A stretch of DNA of 64,000 bases from Elusimicrobium sp. An273 (GTDB lineage: Bacteria > Elusimicrobiota > Elusimicrobia > Elusimicrobiales > Elusimicrobiaceae), in contig NZ_NFJD01000002.1 in NCBI RefSeq assembly GCF_002159705.1, positions 124,001 to 188,000 on the forward strand, given 5' to 3'. The translations under genes were made by a program, and so were the position numbers. The notes below the pieces were generated by a model, which saw nothing but the letters and a program-made list of their open reading frames with translations, did no database searches and had not been told where the DNA came from. Positions 17,019-25,883 of the stretch are shown here, one piece after another; position 1 is the stretch's first letter; every line of letters starts with the position of its first letter.

Positions 17019-18214
17019 AGAACATCGTTATTTTAGGCTCCACGGGTTCTATCGGCACGTCCGCGCTGGACGTGATTGCCCGTTTGGGCCCGGACTACCG
17101 CGTCATCGCTCTCTCCGCCAATAACAATACGGATTTATTTTTAAAACAGCTCCACTCGTTTAAGCCCCGTTTCGCGGCCGTCTTAAACCCGGCCAGCTAC
17201 GAAAAAATCAAAGACCAAATGCCCGAAGGCACCCGGCTCTTGCCGCCGGAAATTGACAGCCTGATGTTTATGGCTTCCTTGCCTACGGCGGATTTAATCG
17301 TCAGCGGCGTGGTGGGCGCGGTGGGCTTTCAGCCGCTGGTCAGCGCCATTAAAGCGGGCAAAACCATCGCCCTTGCCAATAAAGAGCCTATGGTCATGGC
17401 CGGCAAAACCCTGATGAAAGAATGCGAACGCTGGGAAGCCGCCATTTTGCCGGTGGATAGCGAACCCTCCGCCATTTTCCAATGCCTAAGCGGCATGGCG
17501 GACGCGCACGGATATTCCAAACTGGAGCCGCAGATTTCCCGCGTGTTTTTAACCGCTTCCGGCGGGCCGTTTGCCAAGCGAAAAGGAGCGCTCTCCACGG
17601 TTACTCCCGGCGAGGCGCTAAATCACCCCCGCTGGCGCATGGGCAAAAAAATTACGATTGATTCCGCCACGTTAATGAACAAAGGCTTTGAATCCATTGA
17701 AATTATGAATTTGTTTAACCTGCCCGAAGAAAAAGTGCAAATTGTCATTCATCCGCAGTCTATTGTGCACTCGGCGGTGGAATTTAACGACGGGGCTATC
17801 TTGGCGCAGCTGGGCGAGCCGGATATGCGCGTGCCCATTCAATACGCCATCACCTACCCCAAACGTGCGCCCGGGCCGGTTAAAAAACTCAATTTGTTTG
17901 AAACCGCCAAACTGGAATTTTTCGCCCCGGACTTAGACCGCTTCCCCTGCCTGGACTTGGCCTTGGCGGCCGCGCGCAAAGGCGGCCTGCTGCCTGCGGT
18001 GTTAAGCGCGGCCGACGAAGTGGCGGTGGACGCGTTCTTAAAAGAAGAAATCAAATTTACCGACATTGCCAAACTGGTGTACACGGTGCTCAAAGCGGCC
18101 CCGCAAACCCAGGCGGACGCTACCCTCAACCAAGCCTTGGAAGCCGACCGCTGGGCGCGGGAAGCGGCGGCGGCGTGTCTGAAAGAAAAAGCTTATAAAA
18201 AAGCCGTTATCTAG
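17015..18214 (+). CDS. dxr: 1-deoxy-D-xylulose-5-phosphate reductoisomerase
   Basis: Second enzyme of the MEP isoprenoid pathway; NADPH and metal dependent. 399 residues. The N-terminal dinucleotide motif ILGSTGSIGTSALDVI, ALANKEPMVMAG, the catalytic loop PVDSEPSAIFQCL, TASGGPF, MNKGFESIEIM and HPQSIVHSAVEF are all present. Supplies the isoprenoid precursor for the uppS product encoded nearby. Confidence 0.98.
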   Translation: MKNIVILGSTGSIGTSALDVIARLGPDYRVIALSANNNTDLFLKQLHSFKPRFAAVLNPASYEKIKDQMPEGTRLLPPEIDSLMFMASLPTADLIVSGVVGAVGFQPLVSAIKAGKTIALANKEPMVMAGKTLMKECERWEAAILPVDSEPSAIFQCLSGMADAHGYSKLEPQISRVFLTASGGPFAKRKGALSTVTPGEALNHPRWRMGKKITIDSATLMNKGFESIEIMNLFNLPEEKVQIVIHPQSIVHSAVEFNDGAILAQLGEPDMRVPIQYAITYPKRAPGPVKKLNLFETAKLEFFAPDLDRFPCLDLALAAARKGGLLPAVLSAADEVAVDAFLKEEIKFTDIAKLVYTVLKAAPQTQADATLNQALEADRWAREAAAACLKEKAYKKAVI

Positions 18215-18222
18215 GAGAGAAT

Positions 18223-19353
18223 ATGCTTTTATCCGTTATTGCCGTAATTGTGGTGTTAAGCCCTATCGTGATTGTGCACGAATTCGGGCATTATATCGCC
18301 TGCCGCCTGACCGGGATTCGCGTCAACGAATTTTCGTTCGGGTTCGGCAAAATTTTGTGGCATAAAAAAGTGGGCGATACGGATTACCAAGTCCGCGCCA
18401 TTCCGTTTGGCGGCTTTGTGGAGCCAGCCGGCCCGATGTTCCACCCGCAGGACGCGCCCGAACCGCCCAAGCCGTACGAATTTGCGGCCAAGAAATGGTA
18501 CGCCAAATTTTTTATGGTGGTAAACGGTGCGCTGTTTAACTACCTGCTGGCGGCGCTGATTTTTGGCGTTTTGATTTACATTAAAGGCATGCCGGAAACG
18601 GATCCCGTCAAACTGCCGGCGGCGGTGGGAACGGTAGCCAAAGGGTACCCCGCCGAAAAGCTGGATTTGCAGCCGGGCGACGTAATCCGCCAAATCAACG
18701 GGCAGCCCATTGCCAACTGGAAAGATTTAACCCAAGCCATGGCCCTGCGCAAAGGGGACGTAACCCTTTCGTACGAGCGCGACGGCCAAACGCTTACCGC
18801 CACGGCAAAAGCCGCCGATTTCAAGCCGGAGGCTCCCACCGTGCTGGGCATTACCGTCAACCCGACGTTTAAACCCGTTTCCATATGGGCGGCCGCGGGG
18901 CTGGGGTTTTACCAGTGCTACTACTGGACGGACTTTTCCCTGCGCTCGCTGGCGCAAAGCTTTACCAAAAAGAAAGCGCCCGAGCTGGCCGGGCCGATTG
19001 GCATTGTGAACGTGATTCACCAATCGGTGCACCGCAGTTTGTTTGATTTTGTGTTTTTAATTGCCATGCTGTCCTTGGCGGTAGGGATGTTTAACCTGTT
19101 CCCGATTCCGATCTTGGACGGCGGGTATGCGTTGGTATATTTATGGGAAGGGCTGACCAAAAAACTCCCCACCGAAAAAATGCTCAACCGCGCCGCCAAC
19201 GTAGGATTATATATCCTGCTGTTGTTGGTGGTATATGCGTCTTATTCGGATATTAAACGCATTTTCTTTAAACCCAAGGCCGCCGCTGTGGCTACGCAAG
19301 CCCAAGCGGAAAAAGGCACCCCATCCGCGGAGGCGGAACATGTACAAGACTAG
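18223..19353 (+). CDS. rseP: Site-2 intramembrane zinc metalloprotease RseP
   Basis: Cleaves membrane anti-sigma factors and signal-peptide remnants within the inner membrane. 376 residues. HEFGHY near residue 15 is the zinc HExxH motif; NLFPIPILDGG near residue 294 holds the third metal ligand. One PDZ domain is visible between them (GYPAEKLDLQPGDVIRQINGQPI); E. coli has two. The cysteine-free C-terminal tail is Ala-rich. It overlaps ispG by 14 bases. Confidence 0.96.
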   Translation: MLLSVIAVIVVLSPIVIVHEFGHYIACRLTGIRVNEFSFGFGKILWHKKVGDTDYQVRAIPFGGFVEPAGPMFHPQDAPEPPKPYEFAAKKWYAKFFMVVNGALFNYLLAALIFGVLIYIKGMPETDPVKLPAAVGTVAKGYPAEKLDLQPGDVIRQINGQPIANWKDLTQAMALRKGDVTLSYERDGQTLTATAKAADFKPEAPTVLGITVNPTFKPVSIWAAAGLGFYQCYYWTDFSLRSLAQSFTKKKAPELAGPIGIVNVIHQSVHRSLFDFVFLIAMLSLAVGMFNLFPIPILDGGYALVYLWEGLTKKLPTEKMLNRAANVGLYILLLLVVYASYSDIKRIFFKPKAAAVATQAQAEKGTPSAEAEHVQD

Positions 19354-20422
19354 AGAAGTTAAAGTAGGCCCGTATATTTTGGGCTCCGGGCACCCCGTGC
19401 GCGTGCAGAGCATGTGCAACACCGATACGCGCAACGTGCAGGCAACCGCCGCACAAATTAACCTGCTGGAAGACGCCGGCTGCGAAATTAACCGCGTAGC
19501 CGTGCCCGATATGCAGGCCGCGCAGGCTATCGGCGAAATCAAAAAACGCATTCACTCCCCCCTCGTGGCGGATATTCATTTTGACTATAAACTGGCCTTG
19601 GAAGCCATTAAACAGGGCGTAGACAAAGTGCGCATCAACCCCGGCAACATCGGCGCGGTGGAGAACACCAAAGAAGTCGTCAAAGCCGCCAAAGACGCCG
19701 GCGTGGCCATTCGCATCGGGGTAAACGCGGGCAGCGTAAAATACTTAAAAAGCGTGCAGGGCAAAATGGATTTGTCCGATGAAAAATGGGCCGAAGTAAT
19801 GGTAAACGAAGCCCTGGAGCAAGCCAACATTTTGGAGCAGTTAAACTTTAAAGATGTGGTCGTTTCGCTGAAATCGGATAATTTTAAACGCACCGTATTG
19901 GCCAACGAACTGTTTGCCAAACAGAGTGATATTCCGCTGCACATCGGGCTGACCGAGGCCGGCAGTTTTTTAAGCGGCACGGTCAAAAGCGCGGTGGCGT
20001 TGGGAACGCTCTTGCAAAAAGGCATTGGCGCCACGATACGCGTATCGCTGACGGAAGACCCGCGCATGCAAGTGCGCACCGCGTATGAAATTTTAAAGGC
20101 TCTTGGCCTGCGCGAATACGGCCCCAACTTAATTTCCTGCCCCACCTGCGGGCGCACCCAGGTGGACGTAACGGGCACGGTGCACGCGTTGGAAGAAAGA
20201 ATTTATTCCGACAAAGCCCTCCTGCAAAAAGCCACCGGCCTTAAAATTGCCGTAATGGGATGTGTGGTAAACGGCCCGGGCGAAGCGCGCGACGCCGATT
20301 TCGGCATCGCCGGCGGCAAAGGCGAAGGCTTGTATTTTGAACACGGGCAGACGATGTTCAAACTCCCCCAGGAAAAATGGGTAGATTTTTTAATTCAAAA
20401 AATTAAAGACTGGAAAAAATAA
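19340..20422 (+). CDS. ispG: 4-hydroxy-3-methylbut-2-enyl-diphosphate synthase
   Basis: 4Fe-4S enzyme converting MEcPP to HMBPP, the next-to-last MEP step. 360 residues from the ATG at 19340 (MYKTREVKVG), which has GGAGG just upstream. The frame is open further upstream but only inside rseP. Iron-sulfur ligands are SCPTCGRTQ and MGCVVNGPGEARDADFGIAGG. N-terminal TIM-barrel motifs: VQSMCNTDTRNV, LVADIHFDYKLAL and KVRINPGNIG. Confidence 0.97.
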   Translation: MYKTREVKVGPYILGSGHPVRVQSMCNTDTRNVQATAAQINLLEDAGCEINRVAVPDMQAAQAIGEIKKRIHSPLVADIHFDYKLALEAIKQGVDKVRINPGNIGAVENTKEVVKAAKDAGVAIRIGVNAGSVKYLKSVQGKMDLSDEKWAEVMVNEALEQANILEQLNFKDVVVSLKSDNFKRTVLANELFAKQSDIPLHIGLTEAGSFLSGTVKSAVALGTLLQKGIGATIRVSLTEDPRMQVRTAYEILKALGLREYGPNLISCPTCGRTQVDVTGTVHALEERIYSDKALLQKATGLKIAVMGCVVNGPGEARDADFGIAGGKGEGLYFEHGQTMFKLPQEKWVDFLIQKIKDWKK

Positions 20423-20437
20423 AAGGAAACACTACAA

Positions 20438-22162
20438 ATGAAACTCTCAAATTATTATTTGCCTACCTTAAAAGAAGCACCCAAAGATGCCGACACGCTT
20501 TCGGCCAAACTGATGATCCGCGCGGGGCTGATTCGCAAAGTGGCCAGCGGGCTGTATGAATGGCTGCCGTTGGGGCTAAAAGTGCTTAAAAAAGTGGAAA
20601 CGATTGTGCGCGAAGAAATGAACCGCGCCGGCGCGTGCGAAGTGTGGCTGCCGCTGGTGCAGCCCAAAGAACTGTGGGAAGAAAGCGGCCGCTGGACGTA
20701 TTACGGCAAAGAACTGCTGCGCTTTGCAGACCGCAAAGAAGCCGAATTCTGCTTTGCCCCCACCGCCGAAGAAGTAATGACCGATTTAGTGAAAAAAGAC
20801 ACCACTTCCTACAAACAGCTGCCGTTCTGCCTCTATCAGTTCGGCACGAAATTCCGCGATGAAATCCGCCCCCGCTTTGGCGTGATGCGCGCGCGCGAAT
20901 TTTATATGAAAGACGCCTATTCCTTTGCCGCCAACGATGCAGACGCCAATGACTGGTACCAAAAAATGTACGACGCTTACCAGCGCATTTTCAAACGCTG
21001 CGGCTTTGAATTTAAAGCGGTAGAGGCAGACACCGGTGCCATCGGCGGGAACTTTTCGCACGAGTTTATGGTGCTGGCCGATACCGGCGAGGACGCCATC
21101 GCCAACTGCCCCGCCTGCGGCTACGCCGCCAATACGGAGAAAGCCGAAATTCAGGCCCCGGCCGACCTTGCGATAAACGAAGCCGATTTAAAACCCATGG
21201 AAAAGCGGGACACGCCCAAAGCTTATACCATCGAGGACGTAGCGGCCATGCTCAATGTGCCCACTTCCCAGTTAATCAAGCTCTTGGTGTTCACCGCCGA
21301 CGGGAAACCCGTAGTGGCGTTGGTGCGCGGCGACCATGAACTCAATGAATTTAAATTTAAGGCCCTTCTTAAATGCAACGAGCTGGAAAAAGCATCCGAA
21401 GAAGTCTACACCCAGGTAACGGGTTCTTTTGTGGGCTTTGCCGGCGCGCAGGGGCTGAAAGAGAAAAACCCGTCCGTCATGATTTATGCCGATAACTACG
21501 TTAAAAACATCGTAAACGGCGTGTCCGGCGGCAACGGAAAAGACGTGCATATGATCAACGTTACCCCCCGCCGCGACATTAAAGTGGACGTGTACGCCGA
21601 TTTAAAAATGGCCTCCGCCGGCGATAAATGCGCCCGCTGCGGCAAAGAATTTACCTTTACCCGCGGCATTGAAGCCGGGCATGTATTTAAACTCGGCACC
21701 AAATACTCCGCCAGTATGGGCGCCAATTTCTTGGACGAAAACCAAACTTCCAAACCCATGATTATGGGTTGCTACGGCATTGGCATCAGCCGCGTGGTGG
21801 CCGCCGCCATCGAACAATCCCACGATGAAAACGGCATCATCTGGCCCGCGCCGCTGGCTCCGTTTGACGTGGCGTTGGTGGCCATTGATTATGCGTCCAA
21901 CCCCGAAGTCAAAAAACACGCGGACGCCATTACCGAACAATTGGAAGCGGCTGGGCTGTCCGTGCTGCTAGACGACCGCGACGAACGCGCCGGCATTAAG
22001 TTTAAAGATATGGACTTAATCGGCCTGCCGCACCGGTTGGTGGTCAGCAGCCGCACGGTAAAAGACGGGCAGTGCGAATACAAAAAGCGCACGGAGAAAG
22101 AGTCCGTCCGCTGGAATTTGGACGAAGCGGTTAAAAAACTGTTGCAAGCCGCCGGAAAATAA
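20438..22162 (+). CDS. proS: Prolyl-tRNA synthetase (bacterial type with editing domain)
   Basis: Charges tRNA-Pro. 574 residues. Class II motif 1 region GLYEWLPLGLKVLKKVETIVREEM, motif 2 FGTKFRDEIRPRFGVMRAREFYMKDAYSF, the inserted YbaK-like editing domain between about residues 225 and 380 (VPTSQLIKLLVFTADGKPVVALVRGDHELNE), motif 3 CYGIGISRVVAAAIEQ and the C-terminal anticodon domain (DDRDERAGIKFKDMDLIGLPHRLVV). Last gene of the frr-uppS...ispG run, ended by a shared terminator. Confidence 0.98.
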   Translation: MKLSNYYLPTLKEAPKDADTLSAKLMIRAGLIRKVASGLYEWLPLGLKVLKKVETIVREEMNRAGACEVWLPLVQPKELWEESGRWTYYGKELLRFADRKEAEFCFAPTAEEVMTDLVKKDTTSYKQLPFCLYQFGTKFRDEIRPRFGVMRAREFYMKDAYSFAANDADANDWYQKMYDAYQRIFKRCGFEFKAVEADTGAIGGNFSHEFMVLADTGEDAIANCPACGYAANTEKAEIQAPADLAINEADLKPMEKRDTPKAYTIEDVAAMLNVPTSQLIKLLVFTADGKPVVALVRGDHELNEFKFKALLKCNELEKASEEVYTQVTGSFVGFAGAQGLKEKNPSVMIYADNYVKNIVNGVSGGNGKDVHMINVTPRRDIKVDVYADLKMASAGDKCARCGKEFTFTRGIEAGHVFKLGTKYSASMGANFLDENQTSKPMIMGCYGIGISRVVAAAIEQSHDENGIIWPAPLAPFDVALVAIDYASNPEVKKHADAITEQLEAAGLSVLLDDRDERAGIKFKDMDLIGLPHRLVVSSRTVKDGQCEYKKRTEKESVRWNLDEAVKKLLQAAGK

Positions 22163-22184
22163 ACTTTCCGCGCAGTGAGCCTTT

Positions 22185-22216
22185 AAAAAAGCCCCGGCTT
22201 TGCCGGGGCTTTTTTA
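22185..22216. terminator. Bidirectional terminator between proS and pilin
   Basis: A-tract, GCCCCGGC/GCCGGGGC stem with TTTG-type loop, T-tract. It works for proS (plus) and for the pilin gene (minus) that ends at 22217. Confidence 0.9.
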
Positions 22217-22741
22217 TCAACAACAATTACACACTCTATCTTCTATATTTAACGTTTTTGGCACATTAAATTTGGGATAATTTCCGTTACCACACCCAGC
22301 CGGCTCTTGATCGGCAAAGAAATTACCTTCTTCATCAATACATATACATACATCACTTAATTTATGATACCCTACCGCTAATACATCCGGATCAGTTAAA
22401 GAACCTCGGTCAATTATATAGGTAAACTGTTCCGTGTTAAAAAAATAAGAATCCGGCGTACCCAATTCTATATCTAAAGCAGAAGTATCATAACATGGAT
22501 AAGTAGACCACTGTCCGGCAGGAGGGCCCCCATTTGTTAATTCACATACTTGTATGGCTCGTGCCAGATTTTTTAAATTGACAAAAGCTTCACTCATACG
22601 TGCTTTAAAAACTGCTTTTTCATATTGAGGCAAGGCGACCGCTGCCAAAATACCAATAATTAAAACCACTACTAATAACTCTATTAGCGTAAATCCAGCG
22701 TTTTTAGCACCCGGAGATGATTTTTGATAAATTTTGTTCAT
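22217..22741 (-). CDS. Type IV prepilin-like protein (low GC)
   Basis: 174 residues. A 15-residue basic leader ends at NAG-FTLIELLVV, the prepilin peptidase site (Gly, then Phe, Glu at +5), followed by the hydrophobic helix IIGILAAVALPQYEKAV. The soluble domain has cysteines (VCELTNGG, PCYDTS, VCICIDEEG, GCGNGN) and a C-terminal CNCC. Base composition is clearly more AT-rich than the neighbours, suggesting later acquisition. The start has no good Shine-Dalgarno; TGATAAATT ends 6 nt upstream, so it may be leaderless. No pilus assembly genes are near; export depends on machinery elsewhere. Confidence 0.9.
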   Translation of the reverse strand: MNKIYQKSSPGAKNAGFTLIELLVVVLIIGILAAVALPQYEKAVFKARMSEAFVNLKNLARAIQVCELTNGGPPAGQWSTYPCYDTSALDIELGTPDSYFFNTEQFTYIIDRGSLTDPDVLAVGYHKLSDVCICIDEEGNFFADQEPAGCGNGNYPKFNVPKTLNIEDRVCNCC

Positions 22742-23045
22742 AGCCCAAATTTATCAAAAAAAGCGAGTCAAGGGGCGAGCCGCCCCTCCCGACTCAATGC
22801 CCGTTCATCCGATTGGTTTAGGCCACATTGTTTCTGTACTGTTGCACACTAACAAAACGGCAGGCGAGCCGCCCTGCTATACAAAGAAGTATTTCCCTTT
22901 TGTGTTGTTGCCGTTTATCCGCCCCTTTGTCCTGTTTCTAAAAAGCCTTTCAAACGACAAGGCCCTTTTATTGTTCGAGCGAAGCGAGTTGTAAAAGGGT
23001 CCGTTTGAAAGTGATTTTTAGAGAACGCCGGGGCGGACGCTTTTT

Positions 23046-23073
23046 GGTACTTTTTCCCGTCGGAAAAAGTACC
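23046..23073. repeat. Perfect 12-bp hairpin (GGTACTTTTTCC / GGAAAAAGTACC)
   Basis: Arms at 23046-23057 and 23062-23073, loop CGTC. No T-tract follows (CCCCTTGCC), so it is not a terminator. Part of the surrounding repeat mosaic. Confidence 0.85.
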
Positions 23074-23206
23074 CCCTTGCCGGGCCCGGCTGCCCGCTCT
23101 ATGCCCGTTCATTGGACTAGTTTAAGCCACCTTATTTTCACACTGTTACCCCCTTGTAAAACACCTCCGAAATCCAGCCGGAGGTAAAGATTTTTCCTCT
23201 GTAAAA

Positions 23207-23215
23207 AAGTAAAAT
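23207..23215 (+). promoter_or_regulatory. Leaderless-type promoter of acyl-ACP thioesterase
   Basis: AAGTAAAAT; hexamer TAAAAT at 23210-23215, six bases (AGAAAT), then ATG at 23222. Confidence 0.5.
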
Positions 23216-23221
23216 AGAAAT

Positions 23222-23950
23222 ATGTTAGAACAAATTTTTCACGTCCGTTTTGACGAATTAGACGCGGCCGGGCACATCCCCGCCGTTACCTTCTTAAAAT
23301 ACTTCCAGCAAGCCGCCGCACTGGACAGCGCACAATCTGGCTTTGGCTTTGACGATTTGCACCCCCAAAACCTGGCTTGGATCCTGACGCATATGCAAGT
23401 GCGCGCCTTGCAAAAAGACGTTCCGCTGCAGCCCGTAACGCTTAGAACGTGGCACGCTTTTTCGGATAAAATTTTAAGCCGCCGCCAGTTTGTGGCCTAC
23501 GGGAAAGACCAAACGCCGCTGTTTGAAGGTTCTTCCTGGTGGGCGATTATGGATATTGTAAAGCGCCGCCTGACCCGCACGCCCGCGCAGCTCCTGTCCG
23601 TGCGCGCGCCGGAAGCAGACGCCTTGGAGCCCGAAGAAAATTTTAAAGCCCCCCTGCCCGCCGCCGCCCCTGCCGCCACGCTGGAAATTGTTACGCGCGA
23701 GGAAGACTTGGATTTAAATGCGCACGTCAACAACACCCATTATGCGGCGTGGGCCATTCAAAGCGTGCCCCCCTCCGCCCGCCAAGACCGCCAATTAGAC
23801 CGCATGTTAATTTCCTTTAAAAACGAATGCCGCGCAGGAGAAGTCATCCGCATCGGGGTGTATCCCTGTGAAGAAAATGCCTTCTGGCATACGCTTGTCC
23901 GCGCTTCAGACGGCAAAGAAGCCGCCCGCGTATATACCCGCTGGCGTTAA
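23222..23950 (+). CDS. Acyl-ACP thioesterase (FatA/B-like)
   Basis: Releases free fatty acids from acyl-ACP. 242 residues, two hot-dog folds. N-terminal half: FHVRFDELDAAGHIPAVTFLKYFQQAA. C-terminal half carries DLDLNAHVNNTHYAAWA, the typical D-x-N-x-H-V-N-N active-site motif of acyl-ACP thioesterases. Monogenic between the repeat mosaic and a bidirectional terminator. No Shine-Dalgarno; a leaderless-type promoter precedes it. Confidence 0.87.
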   Translation: MLEQIFHVRFDELDAAGHIPAVTFLKYFQQAAALDSAQSGFGFDDLHPQNLAWILTHMQVRALQKDVPLQPVTLRTWHAFSDKILSRRQFVAYGKDQTPLFEGSSWWAIMDIVKRRLTRTPAQLLSVRAPEADALEPEENFKAPLPAAAPAATLEIVTREEDLDLNAHVNNTHYAAWAIQSVPPSARQDRQLDRMLISFKNECRAGEVIRIGVYPCEENAFWHTLVRASDGKEAARVYTRWR

Positions 23951-23972
23951 ACGCAGGCAGAACTGAAACCAT

Positions 23973-24005
23973 AAAAAAAGGAGCCCCGAAAGGAGCTCCT
24001 TTTTT
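23973..24005. terminator. Bidirectional terminator between thioesterase and OMP gene
   Basis: AAAAAAAGGAGC / GCTCCTTTTTT stem with A- and T-tracts; serves both convergent genes. Confidence 0.85.
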
Positions 24006-24018
24006 GACAGGGCGTATG

Positions 24019-24888
24019 TTAAAAGCGCATGCCCAGGCGCAAAAAGGCGGAATGGTATTGCAAATCTTTGTCGCGCCCGTAAGCAGAAAGGTCTTTGTCG
24101 CTGATAAAAGCATACGTATAGCGGTATTCCAACCCGGCAAATACGCGGGCGGAAATATCATACTGCAGGCCTAAACCTACATAAAAACCCGTCCCCCATT
24201 TGGACTCGCTGGAACGGGCCGCATCGGAATGGGTTTTCATTTTGGCGTTCATCATTCCCCAGCCCATGGGCACGTAAAGGCGCCAGCTGTCCCACGCGTT
24301 GATCGTGTACTTGCCGGCCAAAGCAATGCTGTGCAGGTACAAGTCGTCATAATTGCGGGCTTCGCCGTCGTGATTATGCGATTTGTTGCGGGGGTGCAGC
24401 ATCATATAGTCCGCCCCGAAGGCAAAATGGGGCGACACGTGCCACAGCATATTTACGTTGCCCGCCAATCCGTTTGTGGCGTAGCGGTCGCTGCGGTTGT
24501 CTTTGTTGTAGCTGTAGGTTTCCCCCGCCGCAACAGACACTTCCAGGCGGTTGTCGTTGGTTAGGGCCGCTTTGCTGGGCGTATAGCTTTCGTAAACGGC
24601 GCCGTCCGTAGTGGTCTTTCCTTGGGCGTTGGTAACGCTTTGCTCCACAATCACGGAATCCGTCGTGCCTTTTTTGTTGCGAACCGACGTATCATACACG
24701 CTGGTCGTGGTGGTCGTCTTGTTTACTTTAAGCTGCGGCACGCCTTGTTTTAAAGACGCTTCATTGGCTTTTAGCGTAGCCGCCGCGCCCGCTTTTTGCT
24801 GGTAAGCGGCGGAATTCATCCCTTTCTGGGCAAAAGCGGCCGTGGCGCCCAAAAGCGTGCAAACCGCCAGAGCGAATGTTTTTTTCAT
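24019..24888 (-). CDS. Outer-membrane beta-barrel protein
   Basis: 289 residues with signal peptide (MKKTFALAVCTLLGATAAFA, cut before QKG). Residues 25-100 form a Thr/Lys-rich, probably flexible region (KTTTTTSVYDTSVRNKKGTT). The rest alternates as in a beta barrel: LEVSVAAGETYSY, NMLWHVSPHFAFGADYMML, LAGKYTINAWDSWRLYVPMGWG, GTGFYVGLGLQYDISARVFAGLEYRYTY, ending HSAFLRLGMRF with the terminal Phe typical for outer-membrane insertion. Likely an eight-stranded OmpW/OmpA-like barrel. Ribosome-binding site AGGGGGA. No further function visible. Confidence 0.85.
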   Translation of the reverse strand: MKKTFALAVCTLLGATAAFAQKGMNSAAYQQKAGAAATLKANEASLKQGVPQLKVNKTTTTTSVYDTSVRNKKGTTDSVIVEQSVTNAQGKTTTDGAVYESYTPSKAALTNDNRLEVSVAAGETYSYNKDNRSDRYATNGLAGNVNMLWHVSPHFAFGADYMMLHPRNKSHNHDGEARNYDDLYLHSIALAGKYTINAWDSWRLYVPMGWGMMNAKMKTHSDAARSSESKWGTGFYVGLGLQYDISARVFAGLEYRYTYAFISDKDLSAYGRDKDLQYHSAFLRLGMRF

Positions 24889-25224
24889 TTTTCCCCCTGT
24901 AATTTGGAAGTTTGGCGAAAATCGCCTTGATACCTAATCATTTTAGATAAGGCTTTTCCCGCCCGCAACGGCAAAAAAGGATTAGAAGGAAAGTTTATTC
25001 TTCACATTGGATTTTGTGCCGGGCCAAAAAATTTCCGGCTTCAGTCTTCTCCCATTCCAAGCGGGCAAGCATCTTCTCTGCGGCTACTCCGTGCAGGACC
25101 CAGGTTGCCAATTGTTCACTAAAAAGCTCTTTTTATTTCGCACGAACAAAAAAATTCCACACACATAAAAGAGTTCCTGCCCGATGCAAACAATACAGCT
25201 TTATTTAGTTTTTGGATTGTAAAC
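24889..25224. other. Non-coding stretch with a possible decayed or tiny minus-strand frame
   Basis: Upstream of the OMP gene, a short hairpin GGCGAT-TTTCGCC lies in its leader. Between about 25000 and 25125, the minus strand keeps an open frame ending EWEKTEAGNFLARHKIQCEE before a stop at about 25002, preceded by LATWVLHGVAAEKMLAR. A stop codon lies just upstream and only an internal ATG is available. It has no ribosome-binding site. I read it as a remnant, not a confident gene. Confidence 0.35.
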
Positions 25225-25276
25225 TTGACAAAACATATTTTTATAGCTAGAATATGACTGACAGTCAGTCATATTC
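25225..25276 (+). promoter_or_regulatory. Promoter and palindromic operator of the TetR-SMR operon
   Basis: A textbook promoter: TTGACA at 25225-25230, a 17-bp spacer, TAGAAT at 25248-25253. Over the -10 and start site lies a perfect inverted repeat: GAATATGACTGAC (25250-25262), one central A, and GTCAGTCATATTC (25264-25276). A repressor bound here would block RNA polymerase, so the adjacent TetR protein very likely represses its own operon through this site. Confidence 0.88.
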
Positions 25277-25295
25277 TCTTCGTAAAAGAGGTTTA

Positions 25296-25859
25296 ATGGA
25301 TACAAAAACGAAGTTGGTAAACGCCGCCATGGCGGTATTTAAGAAAAAAGGTTTAGAAAAAACCAAGGTTTCCGACATTGTAAAACAAGCCGGCGTAGCG
25401 CAGGGCACATTTTACTTGTATTTTTCTTCCAAACTCTCTGTTATGCCCGCCATTGCCCAGGGCATGGTGCTCAAAATGAGAGAGGAACTGACAAATACGG
25501 TAAATCCGGCCGCCCCGCTGCCACAACAGGTAGACCAAATAGTGGAAAGCATTTTTAAAACGGTAGACAAACACCGCGATATACTGGCTTTTCTCTATAC
25601 GGGGCTTACCCAAAGCGCCGACATTACCAAATGGGAAAGCTTATACGCCCCCATTTATGAATGGATAAAACAATTTCTGCAGCGCAACTGCCTTTCACTG
25701 CGTGCGGGAATGAATGCGCCGTACACGGCGCGATTGCTGATAGCTTGTATTGAAGAAGCGGCCGAACAAGTGTTTCTCTTCAGCCACCGGGATGCACAGG
25801 AGGCCGCACGCCAACAGGAGGAAACCGCCGTATTTGTTAAACACGCTCTGGGAGTCTGA
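25296..25859 (+). CDS. TetR/AcrR family transcriptional regulator
   Basis: 187 residues from the ATG at 25296 (MDTKTKLVNAAM), which has AGAGG at the right distance. An earlier in-frame ATG lies inside the operator palindrome and is not used. N-terminal helix-turn-helix: AAMAVFKKKGLEKTKVSDIVKQAGVAQGTFYLYFSSK. The C-terminal ligand domain is variable. First gene of an operon with two SMR exporters; probably released from the operator by an exported compound such as a cationic drug or guanidine-like molecule. Confidence 0.93.
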   Translation: MDTKTKLVNAAMAVFKKKGLEKTKVSDIVKQAGVAQGTFYLYFSSKLSVMPAIAQGMVLKMREELTNTVNPAAPLPQQVDQIVESIFKTVDKHRDILAFLYTGLTQSADITKWESLYAPIYEWIKQFLQRNCLSLRAGMNAPYTARLLIACIEEAAEQVFLFSHRDAQEAARQQEETAVFVKHALGV

Positions 25860-25883
25860 TGACTAGGCTGGCAGAGGTGTTTT

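Larger units (their letters stand above)
22742..23221. repeat. 480-bp non-coding mosaic of hairpins and a duplicated segment
   Basis: I see no credible gene here. The stretch holds: a hairpin at 22765-22795 (GAGTC..GGGGCG/CGCCCC..GACTC); a segment ATGCCCGTTCAT...GTTTA-GCCAC that occurs twice, near 22797-22830 and 23101-23134; a large imperfect inverted repeat at about 22918-23038 whose arms share CCGCCCC, TTCTAAAAA, CTTTCAAACG and CCCTTTTA; and a perfect 12-bp hairpin at 23046-23073. It looks like remnants of small non-autonomous mobile or REP-like repeats. Confidence 0.7.

Noticed and set aside
25002-25125. Small minus-strand gene ending GNFLARHKIQCEE
   Set aside because: A stop lies directly upstream, no ribosome-binding site is visible and the only ATG is internal; kept only as a possible remnant.
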